A DNA stretch of 64,000 nt. Source: Symmetrospora coprosmae (lineage: Eukaryota; Basidiomycota; Cystobasidiomycetes; Symmetrosporaceae). How positions within the stretch are numbered: position 1 is the stretch's first letter; the number at the start of each line of letters is the position of its first letter. The stretch lies in assembly GCA_008802785.1 (NCBI GenBank), contig VUYT01000015.1, positions 62,001 through 126,000 of the forward strand. Direction: 5' to 3'. Shown in pieces: positions 33,767 through 45,752 of the stretch. The notes beneath the pieces were generated by a model. The model was not told where the DNA came from and ran no database searches. It saw only the letters and a program-made list of their open reading frames with translations. Both the position numbers and the translations under genes were made by a program.

Positions 33767-35738
33767 CTACGCAAGACCCAGCCAGCTCTTGACGATCTCG
33801 ATCTCCTTCGCGTGCACGTTGCGGATCTGCGGAGGCTCCTCCTTCAGCTTGCTCCCCTCGCGCAGGCCGTTCTCGTCGTGGTGGTGCACTCCGCCTGGGA
33901 TGAGCTCGTACGGCCGCAGCAGCGTACTCTCCGGGTGCGACACATCGGGACTCTGGGGCGTCGCGTACAGCCAGGGGTCAAAGGAGCCGTCGATGTAGGC
34001 GATCCGGTCGGCTGAGAGGCCGAAACCGCCGTGCTGGTTGATGAGTGTCGTATTTGGCCACTCCGGGACGCCTTGGAGTGTCTTTTCATCAGCGTCTGGC
34101 TAGCAACCCACATCAGGTCTAGTACCATGACTCACTGGAATACTTGCCCGGCGGAAAGGCTAGTTTGCAGATCTGATGCGTGTAGTCAAGATCGATATGG
34201 CGTGAGAGGAGGCTTGGAACTCCCGCTGGAGCAGCCCGCTGCAGATAGCCCCACTCTGGCCCGACATGATCCGATAAGAAACTCATCAGCATCAATGCCC
34301 CTGCCAGGAGCCGGGGTCGGCACTCACCTGTGCAGTACTGGTACGTCCAGCTGCGCCACGTCTCGTCTAGCGAGTCGCGCTGGTACGCCTCGGCGCCGAA
34401 CGTCCCGAAACACTCATCCTGGGATTGACCTCCAGAGCAGAACGGTACTACGCTCTCCCGGATGTACCTGGCGTAGTTGCTCAGGTACCGACTGGGTGAG
34501 CTCGGGAGTCGGTCCGCCATCGACAGATGATGCTGCGCTGTGTGTAGAGCGACAGGCTCATCCCATTGTGCCGCGCTAGTAGGGCCCGTTTCGAGCAGAT
34601 CTGCGCAGAACTCGTCAAAACCAGTGGATCCGACTTCAGGATCCCAATTCTTGGCTTGCCATGCGCCGAGAGGGTACGTGAGGAGCGAGACGACATCCTG
34701 AACGTGCGTCAGATTCGCGACTCCAAGGAGCGCCTTGAGCTTGTGCGTCTGCTCTGTGGAGTTCAGGGCTAGGATGCTGTCGACCAGGCTGTGAAACGGC
34801 GACATGAAGCGAAGAGTAAGATCAGCTTGCTGGCTGCGGTTTGAGCTGCTCGGACGAGCTCTCACGAGACAGAGTCAACGATGGCATTCACGCATTCTTG
34901 GGGAGCATGAAGCCTGATCGCCTCAAAGTATTTCCAGTAGTCTGTTATGGCTGTGGTCACTGCGCTCGATGCGATAGCTCCGTAAACGACGTCCGGGTAC
35001 AGTTTCCGTAGAAGGGCGACCTTGGCACCAGCGTAGCTGCGATCGACAATTGGCGCGTCAGCAGGACTACCTATGCGCCCTCTAGTGGGGAGGACCGGAC
35101 CTCCCGCCATAGTGGATCCACTTTGCGCTCTTGAGACTATCAGCCAGCCGAGCGTCGAGCCCTGGGAACACGGCGTGTCTGGTGAAGTAGGCGTTGTCCG
35201 CAAGAGCTTGAGCAGTTGTGAGCCAGCGAAGGTTGTCTGTGGAGAGGTCTGGCACTGGCATGGAATCGCCATAGTAGCGGTGTTCGAGCACGACGCCCAG
35301 GCCTCCCGTAGCTTCGGAGAGGATCTTGAGGATCCCGTGGTCGAGGAAGGGCAGTCTATCCGCTCCAGAGGTCTCGCCGCCATCAAGGCAGAACACTGGG
35401 CCGCCCGGACGGTAGTGGCTTGCGTCGAACCAGTAGCGCAGCTCGAACGTCGCGTTGTGTGCATGGGCAGCGCCGCCCGCCCCTCTGGGCCCCTTGTTCG
35501 CAAAGTGGTCCACGGGAACAGTGAGTGTGTACGATGGATATTTCTTCGTGTACTCGACGTGTCTGGCCTCCTGCTGCAGCTGAACCTCCTGCTCAGTAGA
35601 GCGGAGAGCGCGCCAAAGCCCGAGCGGCAGCGAGGGATGTGCCGCCCTCTGAAGACCCAGCGCGGAGACGGACGACGCCTTCGCTTCGGAAAGTGAGCAG
35701 GCTGACAGCGCCGCCACAGCTACGAAGATTCTCTTCAT
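33767..35738 (-). CDS. Serine carboxypeptidase S28 family (Pro-X type), secreted
   Basis: Five exons on the minus strand: 35738-35101, 35036-34866, 34788-34328, 34255-34136, 34071-33767; 564 residues. S28 enzymes cleave after proline, either as carboxypeptidases or dipeptidyl peptidases, usually at acid pH in vacuole or medium. A signal peptide is visible (MKRIFVAVAALSACSLSEA). The catalytic serine lies in HYGGSYAGAKVALLR (Ser ~213), rebuilt across intron 1. The acid/base partners fit IDGSFDPW (Asp) and GGVHHHDENG (His). The substrate pocket region HRYYGDSMPVPDL is also typical. The first donor is GTCCGG, weaker than average, but the frame and motif fit. It converges with G6PD (206 bp between stops). 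Confidence 0.86.
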
Positions 35739-35880
35739 GACAAAAGACGCGATAGATTGGTGAACCGAGCACAGCCGAGGGCAGTCCTCCGGACATCAGG
35801 CGGAGAAGGTCCGCGACCGGTGGCAAGCGAAGCGAACTTCGCGCAAAGCGTAGGTATTGTTTGCTATGCGTCCGCTCCTT

Positions 35881-37106
35881 TTACGGTACAACAACCTCGC
35901 CCGATCCCACTTTCACGACATCCCCCGAAACATGAACGGCGACTGCTCTGTCGTCCTGACCTAGCTCGACCTTGCCGAAGAGATGGGATGGCTTGAGCAT
36001 CTCAACGCCTTGCAGGATCGTGTAGGGCTCTGTGTACTTAACGCCGTCGGTGCCGTTAGCAGCAGTCTCAAGCAAGCCCTCCGCCTGTAGGACGAGACCG
36101 AGGCTAGGCGAACGTGCCAGTGGTGAGAGTCAGCGTCGCGGTATAGGACGTGAGTACGTTGTTACGCACCCAAGAGCCGCAGATCCCGTTGCCGAGTCCT
36201 CAGTGAGGACCGAATCCTCCGTAAAGAAGACACGGGCCCGGACCTTGAGCCCGTCGGCGTCCGAACCGCGACCGGTGGAGAAGAGGACAAGCCCTTCTAC
36301 CCAAGGCTTCTGTCGCTCGGCTTCGGCGACGCTAGACGAGAGCTCTTTGCTCCAAGCAGCAAGCTTGTCTCCGGCGACTTTGACGCTTGTAACGAGGCTG
36401 TCCTCCGACACGCAGGCATAGGTCCAAGCCAGACCACACCCAGCATATCGGACAAAGCGTACGCTGGAGGATTGGTCGCTAGATAAGCCCAATGCATCCA
36501 TTAGGGGGGCTGGATGGTACTCGAGACGAGAGGTTACGTTGCGAGCTGCAGCCCGCATCGATACTCTTGCCGGGGAGTACGGCGAGGTCAGATCTACACC
36601 TTTGAAAGATAGCTTGGTAGCTCCCGAGAGCGAATGCTGGGTTGCTGTGGAGTGGTTGGACGCATCGAGGCCGTTGTGTAGGAGTCTAAGGGGTAGAAAG
36701 AGTCGCGCATGGGGCGAGCGACTTCGATGAGCCCGAGCTTTCCGATATGCAGGATTGACTTTATCACTCACGAGAAGCAGGTACCTAATGTAGGGTGGCC
36801 AGCAAAGGGTAGTTCTGACCCCGGGGTAAAGATGCGAACGTGGTAGGAAGATGTCTCCGAGTCGACGTACATCGGAAAGGTAATTTCCGAGAGGTTGAAC
36901 TCTAACGCGGCGCGAGCGGGTCAGTAGCTAGAGAGAGCGGTTGTTGCGGAAACGATCACTGAGCACTGACGGCGGCCGAGTGCTTGACATTGTTCCGTCG
37001 TTAGTTCTCCTCCATTGCGGAAGACGGCCAAGGGGTTCCCGGTGTACGGCTGCTTATCCGCTAGAAACACGTTGACCAGCTCGAAAGGGATGCTTCTGGA
37101 TGTCAT
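35881..37106 (-). CDS. PhzF family (phenazine biosynthesis-like) protein
   Basis: Four exons on the minus strand: 37106-36971, 36901-36772, 36685-36170, 36103-35881; 334 residues. The PhzF fold is a pair of hotdog-like domains; members include isomerases, but most fungal members have no known substrate. Family marks: [22 protein letters not shown] at the start, [10 protein letters not shown] across intron 1, the [10 protein letters not shown] motif (36785-36815) and [16 protein letters not shown] across intron 3, equivalent to the usual ED..TGSA. The start was taken as the ATG giving [14 protein letters not shown]. An in-frame ATG 32 codons earlier exists but would run into the divergent neighbour. 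No phenazine or other biosynthetic cluster surrounds it. Confidence 0.85.
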
Positions 37107-37283
37107 TCTTGCTTCTGCGTTACTGCGTTCTTGAAGGCGGGCTCGCTCAATGTTGTCGAGCGCAATGACTCGGAAGAGAGGGGAAGAAGCCGTCACTGGC
37201 ACCTGCGGACGGATCCCGAGTCGGCGAAACGCTGCACGTGCTGGATTGCCTTGCCTTCTGACGTATTGCGGCTACATACTCGT

Positions 37284-38210
37284 ATGGACCTCGCAGAGGA
37301 ACAGCTGCGGCACAGACACGTTCGAGCGGTCGCCTCGCTGCTGCAGGCTCGAGGCGATGCCGAAGGAGCTCTGCCAGGCTTCCACGGCGACCGCCATGCC
37401 TCCGCGGCTCTCGCACCACGGCCAGCTCGGAGTGCAGCAGAGGAGCAGGAGAGGCAGGAGGAGCTGCGAAGGCAGCGGTGCAGCAACTGCGGGCTAGCGT
37501 CCATTGCGGGTTGGACGAGCAGCGTTCGGATAGAATCAGGCAAGCCTGGTCGGCGCCGTCCACGAGTGCGCCAGAACACGCTCGAAACGACCTGCGCCTG
37601 CGGATGGCGCATGCTGCGCTCAGGGTCAGATGCAGGCACGAAGCACAGGTTCAAGAGGAGGAAGCTATCGACAGTCGTATCTACGTCGGCCCTTGGCGCC
37701 CCACCCGTGCCTCTGGACATGTCGGTGGACCTTCTAGACGTCCCGACAGCCGCGCGAGCAAGCCAGGAAGATAGTGGACCGGTGTCTTGTACTAGCAAGG
37801 AGGCAACACCTTCAGCCCATATGCAGTCTCTTTCGATGGCGCCTCGACGCGAAAGCCCTATTTCCGAGAAGAATCGCGCGCAGACGGCCACCTCGACGCC
37901 TGCAAGCGCACCGCACTCGCCAGGACCCAGACAGCCGCACCAGCCTGTGACTTCAAACCGCGGGAAAGGATCATCTCTGCGAGTCGATCGAGCTCCGCTT
38001 CTCGTGCGGAGCTCAGTGACCAGCGGGCCTGCTCGAACCGCATCCCCAGCACCGACACCGCCGGCTGCTCTAGCCCAACCTCCGAGGAAGAAGCGGACAA
38101 AGCGAGATGGATTGCAGGCAATGCTCGCAGCGCGCAAACAGGCGGAAGCAGTCAAGGAGAAAGGCAGCGTTGGTTCGCTTGGGCTGGGCAACTTCCTGCA
38201 AGGGTTGTAG
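37284..38210 (+). CDS. RNase P/MRP subunit, Rpr2/Rpp21/Snm1 domain, intronless
   Basis: A single frame of 308 residues from the ATG at 37284; the frame stays open back to 37131, so a longer product is possible. The Rpr2/Snm1 family binds zinc and the RNA of RNase P or RNase MRP and helps process pre-tRNA or rRNA. Seen: a helical N-terminus (MDLAEEQLRHRHVRAVASLL), the first zinc pair RCSNCGLASIAGWTSSVRI, and a second TTCACGWRM, then a basic KHRFKRRKL. The last ~180 residues are disordered, rich in Ser, Pro, Thr and Ala, and end in a Lys/Arg cluster (RKKRTKRD) and a short conserved-looking helix. The tail is long for the family. The start lies only 177 bp from the divergent PhzF start. Confidence 0.62.
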   Translation: MDLAEEQLRHRHVRAVASLLQARGDAEGALPGFHGDRHASAALAPRPARSAAEEQERQEELRRQRCSNCGLASIAGWTSSVRIESGKPGRRRPRVRQNTLETTCACGWRMLRSGSDAGTKHRFKRRKLSTVVSTSALGAPPVPLDMSVDLLDVPTAARASQEDSGPVSCTSKEATPSAHMQSLSMAPRRESPISEKNRAQTATSTPASAPHSPGPRQPHQPVTSNRGKGSSLRVDRAPLLVRSSVTSGPARTASPAPTPPAALAQPPRKKRTKRDGLQAMLAARKQAEAVKEKGSVGSLGLGNFLQGL

Positions 38211-39226
38211 AGCATGCCTGCAACCAGCGGCATTCGGTACGCGTGCGCATGCGAGTACCGTAACAAGCGCAAAATCCGACGCATCATCGCATACTGTAGG
38301 CTGCGTCGACCGGCAGTACTCGCTGAATACGATACGTTGCCAGCATTGCTTCGACATCGGTTGCCAGCTCGGATCTCGTCCGACGCCCTCGGACAAAATC
38401 GACGACACTCTCACACACGGAGGAGACCCTGGTCAGCCAGAATACGAGATGCTGTCGCCCGCTGTGGAACAAGCGCGCAGCAGGAAGCGCGATGTGCGTC
38501 ATGACGCCTGCGTCAGAAGATCCCGATGTGCCGGGCCGAATGTCCCTCAATTGCAAGGAGGCATGGACCTCGGGGCCGGGCCTTTCATCTTCGAAGATCG
38601 TCATTCCTCAGCGCAATCATCATTCAAAAGAGCAAACTGCGCAGAAGAGCCCGCAAGACGGAGAGAGCAGTTGATCAAGATGCCAGTGTCTTGTGTTGTT
38701 GATGCTGCGTGGCAGATCAGACGAAGCGCGACCAAGGGAGATCCGCCGCGCCGCGCCGAGTGCTTTCGAGGAAAATCTCCCATCGTGTGCCCCTCATCTG
38801 CGGAAGAGAAGACCGAACAGACGAGACGCGTTGCTCAGAAGCAGCTCTTGTTTACTCGCAGATCCGGCCGCGGGATTTGAAGCCAGTCACACCTCTTGCC
38901 TGCTGCCGCGACCGACGGGACCGCCTTCGCTTCGCACATACTCCCTGCAGTCTACCAGCGCGCTACTCGAGCCTCTCCTGCACCAAAGGGACATACCGAA
39001 GCTCTGTCCCGGTCGAGACACCGCCGGCGACGCGAGAGCACGCCCGTCTTGCGAAGGTCTGGACGGCTGGCAGAGCTCTGCTGTGGTACATACAGGAGGA
39101 GACAGGCAACACAAGGGAGCAGATACAAGGCGATTGGCATCACCGTATACTTTTGAGAAACAAGGATCGCTGAACACGAAAGCCGTGTGAGCCTCCATCG
39201 GCCCGAACATCGACCTCCTCGCCATC
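38211..39226. other. Intergenic region, no supported gene
   Basis: About 1 kb lies between the Rpr2-type gene and the CPL1-like gene. Several frames of 60-165 codons on both strands overlap one another, with no domain, signal peptide or plausible splice pattern. It probably holds the promoter of the secreted CPL1-like protein, whose genes in other fungi have long regulated promoters. No repeats or inverted repeats stood out. Confidence 0.45.
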
Positions 39227-40570
39227 ATGCCAACGACGCAAAGAGGGAGGCACTCTCGCCTGGCCTACCTCTTCGGAGCAGTGTGCCTCGTCGGCAACTG
39301 CGCACAGACAGCGCTTGCGCAGGGCGGCGCTGGTTCCCCCGACAAGTTCGCCCGATTCCCCGACACAGACATTTACTGCGGAAACATCAACGGCAACGGC
39401 GCATCTGGCACCTTCTATGGAACAGGAGGAGTCACTGTGGAGCAATGTGAAGCGCAGTGCTTAGCCTGTAAGTGCGCTGCGCCTCTTCACGGTGTTGTCG
39501 CCCTCCTTCTGATGGGCACCTCCCTTGACTGCGTCATAGACAACAATGACTTGCCTACACCGGAAACACCACCCTGTAACGGATACACTCTGGTGTAGGT
39601 GGCTTTTGCTTCGCTGCGAGAAGAAGAGAATGCAGGCTGATTGCCTTCACCCACCTGCCCATCTGTTAGAGCACAACAGGGCGGCACCGGGACGTGCTGT
39701 GAGTTAGCACGCGTAGGTAAGGCCAAGGGGCCTGTTCAAACAAGGCTGATGCACGCCCTGCACGACTTTCAAACAGACATCAAGCACTACAATTGCCCCG
39801 GCACAGGCGGATGGTGAATGAGGGAGCCGGGATGTATAGAAGCACAACAGCAGTGCTAACGGACTGTCGTTATTATTCGAACAGGGGCTTCAATAACAAT
39901 GCGCAGAGCGGGCTATCCGGAGGATGTCAGCAGGTCTACGAGAATGTCCCAACTGGTTGGTCACTCGGCAGGCCTGGCATGACCCGCAAAACCCCGCGCA
40001 ATGGACTGAAGCGCCCTGTCGCACATTGCTCTTGCAGGATATGACTATTCGCAATGCCAGAACTCGGACGACTCGTCAACTACGCTACCTACGGCCGCTA
40101 CAGTTCGGCGGCGGACGGTGCGGTCGCTGGAATTGCTAGCGGAGGAGAACAGCAAGCTCTGCCCCACACCAATGCTGGCATGTCCGATACTGCTAGGGAA
40201 CGGCACGCAGGGAGCGGGGTACGAGTGCATCTCGTCGTCGGAGCTGAACAACTGCGGGAGCTGCAACAACGATGTCAGTTCCCCTTATCGCTGCTCGATT
40301 TTGCTCCCATGCGCTTTTCCCGAACGCTGACATCGGCTGGACTCGGTTTGGGTACAGTGCGAAGCCATCCCCTTCGCGACAGCCGTATCGTGCGCCGAGG
40401 CAGTGTGCGAAGTGCACGCATGCGAGGCAGGCTATGTTGCGCGGGGCGCATTCTGCGTGGAGAAGAGCAAGACACGGCACCGGCGCAAAAAGAAGAACAG
40501 TATTGTGTCGCACGAACAGGCCAAGCGCGAAGCAGAGCCTACTTCCGCCTCGCGCTGGCTGCCGTGGTGA
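39227..40570 (+). CDS. CPL1-like cysteine-rich secreted protein
   Basis: Seven exons: 39227-39467, 39540-39594, 39670-39698, 39777-39813, 39885-39955, 40038-40273, 40358-40570; 293 residues. The N-terminus carries a signal peptide (YLFGAVCLVGNCAQTALA). The first half is a cysteine-bearing apple/PAN- or WSC-like region (DIYCGNINGNGASG, VEQCEAQCLAYNN, GTCYIKHYNCPG). A basic linker (TVRRRTVRS) follows, then the CPL1-like domain: YECISSSELNNCGSCNND joined to CEAIPFATAVSCAEAVCEV and HACEAGYV, the conserved cysteine spacing. It ends in a polybasic tail (KTRHRRKKKN). In Cryptococcus, Cpl1 is a secreted virulence-related protein that acts on host macrophages; in saprotrophs the role is unknown. Exons 2 to 5 are 29-71 nt, yet every junction closes in frame and supplies cysteines. 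Confidence 0.83.
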
Positions 40571-42298
<1,728 letters not shown>

Positions 42299-43773
42299 CT
42301 ATTGCATCTTCGTCTCGTCACGTTGTGCCGACTCGTCTAACCGCACCGGCGCGGTCGGGCTTGAGGTTGCGCTCGGCGCCTGCGCATGTCCATTGCCTGC
42401 AATGAATGCCCGCTGGTAGCTCATCTGTCGGCTGGCTTTCGACAGCCACACCAGGCCCAGAATAGCCAGACTTGCGAGCTGGCCCAGTGTCCAGCCTGCA
42501 AAGGAGCCCAGCAGGCAGGGCACTGGCCAAGTCTGTTTGCCGTATAGCACAAGGGACAGCCGGCGTCAGTTACGGTCGGGAAAGCGCAGGGCGACAAGGC
42601 TCGCGCCCGCCAGACCAGGTAAGAACAGCGAGGATTATGCTGTGCGCACCTGCCACGACTCCTCCCAGTCCAGACCCTCGGGGATGGCGCCTAGCAGACA
42701 GCCGAGGATCGTCCCGTACGCCGGCAGGAGGAGGGCGACCTCGACGTCTGTTTTTGGTCTGGCGTGTTCGCGCTTGCCTGCTCAGCATGTGATACTCGAA
42801 TCTTGTTCGCTGCACGAGTGCGGCCCAGCTTACTCGAACGACGAAAAGAGGCGTATCCACGTGTAACGGACGAGCGTCCTGTTCTTTCCCAGACTCGGCG
42901 CGAATGCGAACGGCGAGGTGAGGGCGTACAGCGAGGGCGTGAAGGCCAGCAGAGAGAGGAAGCACGACAGGTAGACTGTCTCGGGGACTTTGCTGTGTGG
43001 TCACACGAAGGCTCAGGTCAATCTGGTCAAGCTGGAGGACGTGGTCTCGCAGCAGGGCGAAACTTACCGCGCTACCGGCGCTCCCAGCAGAATGGCAGCG
43101 ATGAAGATGATGAGGGCGGTACTGACCAGTGAGACGAGTGTCTCGAGGAGTGGCTGTTGCGTCAGATCAACGGTAAGTCGCTCTGTATATCGCGTGCAGG
43201 CCGTTCTTGAGCGTCAAGGTTACGCACGTCAATCTTGTCCTTGAGCGACCGCACCGCCTGATTGACGGATGGCTTCCCTCTCCGTGGAACGTTCGAAGAT
43301 GCAACACCATCCTGGCTGCCATCCCCCGGATGAAGCGATTCGCTCGTTGCCGACGACGACGACGCCGCGGATGCCGCTGCATCCCACCACCGCTTTGCCT
43401 GTCCACCAAAGTAGAGCTGGACGACGGTCGTGCCCGCGATGATCTTCTGCAATGTGCGGGGTGCATCCTGGACGAGCTGGTGCAGGAGCTGCTCGCTGTT
43501 GAGGAGCGAGGCCGGCCGTCCCGGGAGGACAAAGATGCAGTAGGCGAGGGCGACAAACTGCAGGGCCGTCGATGGGATGTACGACCCGAGGGCGATGGTG
43601 GACCGCAGTTGGGGCCGAAGGGCGGCGGGGAGATTGAGGTCGAGGTCCAGCTGGTCATTGCCTGCGCTCTGGGTCGCGTGGTGGGTGCCTGTCTGCGAGG
43701 ACTGCGAGGAGGTGCCCGCACTGTTGGTGGCTGCTCGCTGTCCCGAGGAGGCACCGCTGCGTCGCTTGACCAT
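42299..43773 (-). CDS. GPI11: GPI-anchor synthesis protein PIG-F / Gpi11
   Basis: Five exons on the minus strand: 43773-43228, 43153-43068, 42992-42834, 42758-42650, 42532-42299; 377 residues. PIG-F is the partner subunit of the ethanolamine-phosphate transferases that decorate the GPI precursor in the ER. Several hydrophobic helices are visible (LQFVALAYCIFVLPG, VSTALIIFIAAILLGAPV, YLSCFLSLLAFTPSLYAL, GTILGCLLGAIP). The family signature is GLDWEESWQTWPVPCLLGSFAGW, rebuilt across intron 4 and equivalent to the usual DW.R.WQ.WP. It is longer than the ~220 residues of human PIG-F because of an extended first exon with a Ser/Ala-rich segment and a hydrophilic loop. All five exons close in frame. 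Confidence 0.83.
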
Positions 43774-44112
43774 TCCTGCCAGTGGGGTGTTACCAGTGGG
43801 TGACAGCACAGCACAGATGTCAAGGCAGGCGGGATCCTGTGTGCAATCGCGCAGCCACGAGGCCCGGGGACAAGGAATACTGTAGATCAATGACGGGCAA
43901 AGTCGGCACTGGGCAGCAGCAGTCCTCGATGCATCTCCGTCGTCGTCGACCCCGCTGAAACACGTGACCTGGAGGGGGCGACGCATCTCTGGCTCTCCCG
44001 CCCTCCCTCCATCCCCTGCTCCGTTCCATCCAAGCAGCCGTTAGTGATATAGCACTGTCCATCAGCCTGTTTGTCCACAGCTGGCTGCAGTCTGCCCGCC
44101 AACCCGCCAGCC
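43774..44112. promoter_or_regulatory. Divergent intergenic region, PIG-F / Aurora kinase
   Basis: This 339-bp region lies between two divergent start codons and must contain both promoters. No open frame of note and no specific operator could be identified. It contains CT-rich patches near 43985-44030 on the Aurora strand. Confidence 0.5.
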
Positions 44113-45752
44113 ATGACAGCCATCCAGTCGCTCGAGAGCCGGATGAGCAGCATCGCCATAAACAACACCACGGCAGCAGCGGGCGACGCGCGAAAGAACG
44201 AAGGGGACAAGCTGCTGACCAAGGTGGGGTGGGGTGGGGCAATCATTGACGGCAGTGCGATTCTACAGGCTGGGAGGGCCGCGCCTGATTGCCTCATCAT
44301 CCGCCCGCAGTTTGCCGCATACCGAATGCAGAACGGCCAGCCTGGCCCGTCATCCAGGACCTCGTCCTCTTCCGCTGCCATCTCATCCTGCCCTTCCTCC
44401 CCACCTCGCGTGCCACTGGGAAAGTCACACACCACAGCTCACAACGAGCCCTACGCTGCTGGCCCGTCCTCCTGCTACAAGCCTGCCGCCGCCCACAAGG
44501 CAGCCTCTGGCAGTCAGCCGCCCGCCAGCACGCGCCCTCCGCCACCCTCTTCGCAACCTTCGTACTCTTCAACAGCACCCAACGACGAGAACCAGAGCAG
44601 CCTGCTGCCCCTCGGCACCGACATTGGGCGATACGACGGAGGGTTCGAGCGGGACGAGGGCACCTCACACCAAAAGGGTGAGGACGAGTACCCCATTCCA
44701 GAAGAGTCAGCCGTCGTCCTGGCCCTCGACTCGTCGATGAACGGCGGGCGGCGCGTCCCTGCAGTCCGGCAGTGGAAGCTCTCGTCGTTCGAGCTCGGCC
44801 GTCCCTTGGGCAAAGGCAAGTTCGGGCGCGTCTACATGGTGCGCACGCTCTGCGAGCCCCGCTACATCCTCGCGCTCAAGTGCCTGCACAAGCACGAGAT
44901 TGTCCAGGCAAAAGTGGAGAAGCAGGTCCGGCGCGAGATTGAGATCCAGTCGCACCTGCGCCACCCAAACATCCTGCGCCTGTACGGCTACTTCCACGAC
45001 GAGAAGCGCGTCTTCCTCATGCTCGAGTTTGCAGGCAAGGGCGAGCTCTACAAGCAGCTCCACCGGCACGGCAGGTTCAGCGAGAAGCGCTCGTCGCGCT
45101 ACGTCGCCCAGATGGCAGACGCCCTCGGCTACCTCCACCGCAAACACGTCATCCACCGCGACATCAAGCCGGAAAACCTCCTCCTCGGCGTCAATGGCGA
45201 GCTCAAGATCGGCGACTTTGGCTGGTCCGTCCACGCCCCGGGCAACAGGAGGACAACCCTCTGTGGTACGCTCGACTACCTCCCGCCAGAGATGGTCGAA
45301 GGGCGGGAACATACGGAGAAGGTTGACCTGTGGGCACTTGGCGTGCTCACGTACGAGTTCTTGGTGGGCGTCCCGCCTTTCGAGGACCTTAGCGGGTACA
45401 ATGGTGGGTCAATGTACCTTGGCTTCTCCGTCACTGCGGCCCTGACTGCATGAGGCCTGATCCCGTGCATTGCGTACAGCCACATACCGCCGGATCTCAA
45501 AGGTAGACCTCAAAGTGCCAGACAGCGTATCGCCAGACGCCAAGGCCGTCATCACAGGGGTGAGTGTCCCCCGATCCGTTCTCCAGGTACTGGCCGTGCG
45601 TGCTGCATGCTGATGCGCTTAACCCGTGCGCCCTACCCTAGCTCCTGCGGCACAATCCAGAACACCGGATGCCCTTGGTTGACGTCGCTGCGCACCCTTG
45701 GATACGCAAGTACTCGAAAAGCACAAAGAGCGGGAGCGGTCAGGGTTTGTGA
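44113..45752 (+). CDS. IPL1: Aurora/Ipl1-type protein kinase
   Basis: Four exons: 44113-44223, 44311-45403, 45480-45559, 45642-45752; 464 residues. Aurora is the kinase of the chromosomal passenger complex that corrects kinetochore attachment and drives cytokinesis. Kinase parts: glycine loop [12 protein letters not shown], Lys in [21 protein letters not shown] (~residue 318), DFGWSVHAP (~338), and the activation loop [16 protein letters not shown] with the autophosphorylated Thr. DFGWSVHAP and [14 protein letters not shown] are Aurora-specific. The first ~190 residues are disordered (Ser/Pro-rich). The first intron (87 nt, 44224-44310) is stop-free and a multiple of three, so retention would add 29 residues to the tail. 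The C-terminus is short ([11 protein letters not shown]). Confidence 0.93.

Noticed and set aside
33767-37106. A secondary-metabolite cluster around the PhzF-family gene
   Set aside because: Neighbours are a peptidase, G6PD and an RNase P/MRP-type subunit. No synthase, tailoring enzyme or cluster regulator is present, and PhzF-fold proteins are often stand-alone.
37193-38287. A 364-codon minus-strand frame opposite the Rpr2-type gene
   Set aside because: The plus strand carries the zinc-ligand pairs and a sensible protein. The minus frame has only antisense-like composition. Because the Rpr2 call is itself moderate, I kept a lower confidence there.
38211-39226. A hidden gene in the 1-kb gap before the CPL1-like gene
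   Set aside because: Frames on both strands overlap, lack a consistent splice model and show no domain. I cannot support any of them.
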